Source of the DNA: Clostridia bacterium
Lineage (GTDB): Bacteria > Bacillota > Clostridia > Christensenellales > UBA1242
Length of the DNA stretch: 45,156 bases
Direction: 5' to 3'
Assembly: GCA_900766395.1 (NCBI GenBank)
Contig: CAAFWB010000003.1
Location: 1-45,156, forward strand
Shown here: piece by piece, positions 42,018 to 45,156 of the stretch
How positions within the stretch are numbered: position 1 is the first letter of the stretch
How the letters are laid out: each line of letters opens with the position of its first letter
The notes under the pieces: generated by a model
What the model saw: the letters and a program-made list of their open reading frames with translations, nothing else
Databases searched by the model: none
What the model was told of the DNA's origin: nothing
Program-made: the position numbers and the translations under genes

Positions 42018-42065
42018 CACCACCCTGGGCGAAGCGTTCGGAGCATAGCGGAGAACATAAGGTGG
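42018..42065 (+). pseudogene. Interrupted anticodon-arm copy of tRNA-Ile
   Basis: CACCACCCTG (42018-42027) and ATAAGGTGG (42057-42065) are identical to the two parts of the tRNA-Ile anticodon arm (42138-42156), but are separated by 29 extra bases inserted right after the CTG of the loop. The flanks do not match the tRNA, so this is only a fragment. Confidence 0.45.
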
Positions 42066-42112
42066 AACGACCCCCACCGAAACCCAAAACTTTGGTGCCC
42101 ACAACAAAATAA

Positions 42113-42189
42113 TGGAATGTAGCTCAGCAGGTTAGAGCACCACCCTGATAAGGTGGGGGTCGGTGGTTCGAGTCCACTCATTCCAACCA
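42113..42189 (+). tRNA. tRNA-Ile (GAU anticodon)
   Basis: A complete cloverleaf of 77 bases including encoded CCA. Acceptor TGGAATG/CATTCCA, D stem GCTC/GAGC, anticodon stem CCACC/GGTGG with loop CTGATAA (anticodon GAT, 42147-42149), T stem GGTGG/CCACT with loop TTCGAGT, discriminator A and CCA. T1-A72 is unusual but paired. It reads AUC and AUU. It stands alone rather than in an rRNA operon and is followed by a strong terminator. Confidence 0.95.
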
Positions 42190-42196
42190 GTTTGCA

Positions 42197-42225
42197 AGTG
42201 TCTAGCAATGGCTAGACACTTTTTA
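42197..42225 (+). terminator. Terminator of the tRNA-Ile transcript
   Basis: AGTGTCTAGC (42197-42206), loop AATG, GCTAGACACT (42211-42220), then TTTTATTT. Confidence 0.9.
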
Positions 42226-42275
42226 TTTATAAAAAATGTGGCGAAGGTTTACTTTCTAAAACATTTTGGATAAAG

Positions 42276-42297
42276 AAAAATAGTCCGTTTTCGGACT
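42276..42297 (-). terminator. Terminator-like hairpin after the inverted tRNA-like copy
   Basis: On the minus strand AGTCCG-aaaa-CGGACT followed by ATTTTTC, directly after the tRNA-like 3' end. Confidence 0.6.
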
Positions 42298-42304
42298 TGC
42301 AAAC

Positions 42305-42392
42305 TAGTTGGAATTGTGTGTCAAGAAACACCAGTTGGGTAATCCCCCAAGACTTATATTGAGCTATGCGAGATATAAGGTGGGGAATTCCA
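42305..42392 (-). pseudogene. Degenerate inverted tRNA-Ile-like copy
   Basis: On the minus strand the 3' end plus trailer, ATTCCAACTAGTTTGCAAG (42314-42296), matches that of the intact tRNA at 18 of 19 bases. A possible acceptor pair (TGGAATT/AATTCCA), TAGCTCA of the D arm and a stem TTGGG/CCCAA with GAT in the loop can be traced. There is an insertion after the acceptor strand, a poor D arm, and CTA instead of CCA. It should not be functional. Confidence 0.45.
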
Positions 42393-42482
42393 CCGCCTTC
42401 CACCTTATGCAAAGCATTTGCAGGGTGTGCATCGTGAAGCCGAGCAAGCTTGCTTGCGAACGCCAACCTTCACAAGAAGGTT

Positions 42483-42555
42483 ATAAGGTGGGGGGGCGGT
42501 GTCCTCTCCGCTCCGCTACGAGTCGTTTCACTGCGCGAGTCCACTCATTCAACCA
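42483..42555 (+). pseudogene. Interrupted 3' half of tRNA-Ile
   Basis: ATAAGGTGGGGG...CGGTG (42483-42501) and CGAGTCCACTCATTC-AACCA (42536-42555, one C lost) copy the 3' half of the tRNA, with 34 extra bases inserted in the T arm. There is no 5' half. Confidence 0.55.
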
Positions 42556-42561
42556 AAAACT

Positions 42562-42590
42562 TGCATTCAATGAAGTTGAATGCATTTTTT
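42562..42590 (+). terminator. Terminator after the 3'-half copy
   Basis: TGCATTCAA (42562-42570), loop TGAAG, TTGAATGCA (42576-42584), then six T's. It sits about as far from the CCA as the terminator of the intact tRNA. Confidence 0.85.
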
Positions 42591-42731
42591 GTTTGTTTTG
42601 GCAAAATGGCTTGCTAATTTTGACAAAAATAAGGACGAGAAACACAATCATAAAAAAAGCCCCCAACCCTTATGTCACATTGCGAACATAAGGTGGAGAC
42701 ACTTTTATCTTTGAACTGATTTTGTTATATA
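42591..42731. other. Spacer with one more ATAAGGTGG motif, no gene
   Basis: Apart from ATAAGGTGG at 42688-42696, nothing is recognised between the last tRNA remnant and the end of the kinase gene; no terminator is obvious for the latter. Confidence 0.4.
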
Positions 42732-44078
42732 TCATGTTTTGTTAATAATCACTTCAAAACTATTTTGAGTTGAAACAAAAAGTTCGCCTCCAAGTTCGGT
42801 GGAGTTTAGACGCATTCCTTTGATTCCCGTCCCCTCAACAAAAGTCTTGCTTGTTAACTTTCCGTTATCGGAAATTTCAATTTTGTTATCTGAAATATTT
42901 ACAAACAATTTTGTTGCGTTGGCATGGCGAATGGCATTTGTGGCGCATTCTCGAATAATTTTAACGAGTGCTTTTGCTTTTTGTGCTTCTTTTGGCATTT
43001 CACCCAAAATCTCGATATGGAAGCCAATCATTTCAAAAGCGGTTATTATTGAATTCTGCATTGCTTCCGCTTCGGAAATCTCATCGCTGTCAATTTCATT
43101 CAACATTGTTGCAAGCATTTTTTTGACACGATTGAGATCAAAATCTTTTTCATCAATGGCGTCAAGGATATGATGCAGAATGAACAACCTTTGACCGATT
43201 ATGTCGTGCAATTTGCTTTTTAGCGTCAAAACTTCTTTTTGCTTTTCAATTTCGTCAAGATTTTCAATTATTTGCAAAATTTCTGTTTGTTTTGCTTTTA
43301 GTTCTGTTTGTTTGCTTTCAATCTCAGTTGTTGTTAAATATTCTTTTGTTATATCAAACGCATAAATTTGAGTTTTTGATTGCTTAATTATTGAAAATGA
43401 ATATACTTTTTTATCTAAAAACACCAAAATATTTTGCTCATCAACTATTTTGGAATTTTCTCTTGATTTAATGTTTTGCCAGATTTCAAGAGAACTTTGA
43501 TTTTGTTTAATTTTTAGTTTTTCAAGCAAATTTTTCATTGTAAGATTTTCGTAAACCACATTAAATTTGCTTTCAAACATTACAGCAGTTTTTAATCCAT
43601 CTAATGCTTCTTTGAGAGAATAATAATTTATGTTGTTTTTTAGTTTGGTTAAAGAGTTTAATAAAACTGTCAGCGATTTTGCAAATAAATATACAACGCC
43701 AATGACTATGAACACAACAGAAAGTTTTTCGTTTGCATATTTCCAAAATGGCAAAAGCATAATCAAAAATGAGAAATCTATTGCCAATTTAAAGTCTTTT
43801 TTGTAAAGCATTAGCCCTAACTCGAACACTAAAGCCAAAGCACTGTAATACGCTAAAATCTCACAAACTGGCGTGTTTTTGAAGTTAAAGATTATAAATG
43901 CCCAAATCACGCAAAGAGCAATATTTAAAACTCTGCAAACAACAAAAAGGTCAATTTTAAGCCTGCGATTAGAAAACATTTCACAAAGTAATGTAATTGT
44001 TAAAAATATGATAGAAACAAACAGCAAAACAACCATGAGAGACTGCATTTCGTTGTTTAGTATGGATAAATAACTCAT
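42732..44078 (-). CDS. Membrane sensor histidine kinase, NarL/DegS-like
   Basis: A 448-residue protein with about five membrane segments in the first 145 residues, then a linker and coiled coil (about 250-290). The dimerisation and phosphoacceptor helix is SKLHDIIGQRL, with the likely phosphorylated His before Asp. The GHKL ATPase domain has N box IIRECATNAIRHA, G1 ISDNGKL and G2 GTGIKGM. Such kinases usually pair with a LuxR-type response regulator, which is not in the window. The ATG overlaps the previous stop codon (ATGA), with AAGGAGGTAACAAA upstream. The signal sensed is unknown. Confidence 0.88.
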   Translation of the reverse strand: MSYLSILNNEMQSLMVVLLFVSIIFLTITLLCEMFSNRRLKIDLFVVCRVLNIALCVIWAFIIFNFKNTPVCEILAYYSALALVFELGLMLYKKDFKLAIDFSFLIMLLPFWKYANEKLSVVFIVIGVVYLFAKSLTVLLNSLTKLKNNINYYSLKEALDGLKTAVMFESKFNVVYENLTMKNLLEKLKIKQNQSSLEIWQNIKSRENSKIVDEQNILVFLDKKVYSFSIIKQSKTQIYAFDITKEYLTTTEIESKQTELKAKQTEILQIIENLDEIEKQKEVLTLKSKLHDIIGQRLFILHHILDAIDEKDFDLNRVKKMLATMLNEIDSDEISEAEAMQNSIITAFEMIGFHIEILGEMPKEAQKAKALVKIIRECATNAIRHANATKLFVNISDNKIEISDNGKLTSKTFVEGTGIKGMRLNSTELGGELFVSTQNSFEVIINKT

Positions 44079-45156
44079 TTTGTTACCTCCTTAAAACAAA
44101 CGATTGTGCTATCATCTTCCAAAGTGAAAATATATTCCATTTTATATTCATTTGGTAATTTTAATTCGGGTTTTTCAAGCCTTATGCCATCAAAAGTGAT
44201 TTCAAACTCCCAAACATCTCGCTTTTTGATTGTTAGCCACATATCAAGGTTTTCTTTTTTTATTTTTGTGAGTAGTTCGTTGTATATATCATAAAATTTG
44301 TTTGCAATGCTGATTGGAATGGGTTTTTCATCAAGTCCAATTCCACCATTTATATTAAGCCATTTAAGGTCGTTAAAACTCTCGTTAAACAAAAGTTTTA
44401 ATTCGTCTTTTGTGATTTCTTGCTTTTGTTCCGCAAGAAGAATGAGGCTTGTTTTTCGTTTTAAGTAGCCCACAATAATTTTTATTTCATTTAAAGTTTC
44501 TTTTGTTTGATTTTTGTTTTCATCGATTATCGTTTCTGGCAAATTGTTTAACAACTTTTCGAGCACATTTTTCTTGTTCTTTATTTGCTTTTCAACCTTA
44601 TCTAAAAGCAAAGCATGTTGCTTTATTTGTTTTTCTTTTTGTAAAATTTCTTTTTTGTTTTCCAAAATTTTGTTTATAAATTCAAGTTTTTCATTTTCGG
44701 TTTTAAGTTCTTTTTGCAAAGATTTAAGTTTTTCAACATCATCAAGCACCAAAAGTGTGCCAGAATTTAATTTTTGTTTTTCTAGTAGCATATTGCTATT
44801 TGCTTTTTGCTTGCGATATTGTGTATTTTGATATTCAATATCTTGCTTTTCGTTTTCTATTGCAAGTGGCACATTACAGGTTTCAAAGAACTCAAAATAT
44901 GCTCCGCTGTTTTTGACAAGTCCACATTTTAGTGAAATATACACAAGCACTGTTCCTAAAATTGTATAGACGAGCGTCATATCCGAAAGATATGGAACGG
45001 GAATATCAATAACGACATACAAAATGCTGTAAACAAGAACAAGTAAAATAACGACACTTGGCAAAATCTTTTGCTTTATAGTGGTTTTTTTAACCGAAAA
45101 AACATAAAACAACACGATTGTTGTCAAAATTTCCACAAAAATAAAGGCATAAATAA
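44075..45156 (-). CDS. Membrane coiled-coil protein, possibly a degenerate sensor kinase (5' end outside window)
   Basis: The frame is open through the window edge. A GTG at 45136 would give 353 residues, but the codons before it continue a hydrophobic segment (YAFIFVEIL), so the true start is probably outside. Membrane segments are followed by a long Lys/Glu coiled coil (about residues 150-205 from the GTG), then a helical region (TLNEIKIIVGYLKRKTSLILL) and an ANKFYDIYNELLTKIKKENL segment that resembles the start of a GHKL ATPase domain but lacks the N-box Asn and the glycine motifs. It overlaps the active kinase gene by 4 bases, so it probably modulates that kinase. Confidence 0.7.
   Translation of the reverse strand, partial: IYAFIFVEILTTIVLFYVFSVKKTTIKQKILPSVVILLVLVYSILYVVIDIPVPYLSDMTLVYTILGTVLVYISLKCGLVKNSGAYFEFFETCNVPLAIENEKQDIEYQNTQYRKQKANSNMLLEKQKLNSGTLLVLDDVEKLKSLQKELKTENEKLEFINKILENKKEILQKEKQIKQHALLLDKVEKQIKNKKNVLEKLLNNLPETIIDENKNQTKETLNEIKIIVGYLKRKTSLILLAEQKQEITKDELKLLFNESFNDLKWLNINGGIGLDEKPIPISIANKFYDIYNELLTKIKKENLDMWLTIKKRDVWEFEITFDGIRLEKPELKLPNEYKMEYIFTLEDDSTIVCFKEVTK

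Noticed and set aside
41984..42208. Minus-strand frame of 74 codons across the tRNA
   Set aside because: It is the antisense of tRNA-Ile and its leader; the SGLEPPTPTLSG-type peptide is a familiar artefact of tRNA antisense translation. No ribosome site.
42180..42314. Integration (att) site at the tRNA 3' end
   Set aside because: The second copy of the tRNA 3' end is inverted, not direct, and no integrase or phage gene is nearby.
42308..42691. Plus-strand frame of 127 codons
   Set aside because: It runs through tRNA remnants, hairpins and a terminator, has no ribosome site and no protein-like composition.
1..45156. Insertion sequences, prophage or CRISPR arrays
   Set aside because: No transposase, integrase, phage structural gene or regularly spaced repeat was found on either strand.

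Overview
The window is AT-rich bacterial DNA with strong AGGAGG-type ribosome binding sites, tight operons and intrinsic terminators. The gene content points to a strict anaerobe of the Bacillota, probably an uncultured Clostridia-type commensal. This rests on a trimeric [FeFe]-hydrogenase (NuoE-like, NuoF-like, HydA), the anaerobic ribonucleotide reductase NrdD with its activase NrdG, a ThyX-type thymidylate synthase, a CwlD-like amidase, HelD, a processive diacylglycerol glucosyltransferase-like enzyme, and very large MBG/BIG2 surface proteins. The taxonomic assignment is inference from gene content; there is no rRNA in the window.

Layout. 1-2100: the end of an unidentified gene, a zinc-ribbon miniprotein, and a two-gene unit (membrane protein plus PIN-domain protein). 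2129-15996: a 13.8-kb minus-strand operon that starts at a consensus promoter with an overlapping palindrome. It encodes an ABC ATPase, an ABC-2 permease, a 2055-residue protein of about 19 BIG2-like domains plus a beta-helix, and a 1734-residue protein of about 11 MBG and 4 YDG domains with a C-terminal membrane anchor. 16425-20085: a second ABC system, a MacB/FtsX-type fused transporter overlapping a membrane protein with an MBG-like ectodomain. The two units together look like a cell-surface module and are the best candidate for an uncharacterised system here. 20228-22149: glycolipid synthase and cell-wall amidase on the plus strand. 22150-23648: remnants, a lipoprotein and a hairpin-rich spacer.

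23649-31464, all minus: TM2 protein, zinc-ribbon membrane protein and guanylate kinase; a GNAT acetyltransferase; then the operon helD-prfB-hypothetical-tsaD, in which prfB carries an intact programmed +1 frameshift site; then a HicB-like orphan and a small unknown gene. 31648-35592: the hydrogenase operon. 35753-39310, plus: a YgjV-like membrane protein, then nrdDG behind a consensus promoter and two NrdR-like boxes. 39311-41888: a small hypothetical gene, thyX and a divergent LysR regulator whose promoter lies on the same DNA as that of thyX. 41913-42731: one intact tRNA-Ile(GAU) surrounded by broken and inverted partial copies of itself and several terminators. 42732-45156: two overlapping sensor-kinase-like genes, the upstream one running off the window.

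Most spacers over 100 bases contain hairpins. Three of them (15997-16424, 23222-23648, 41942-42731) are unusually dense in nested palindromes. No CRISPR array, insertion sequence, transposase or integrase was seen.
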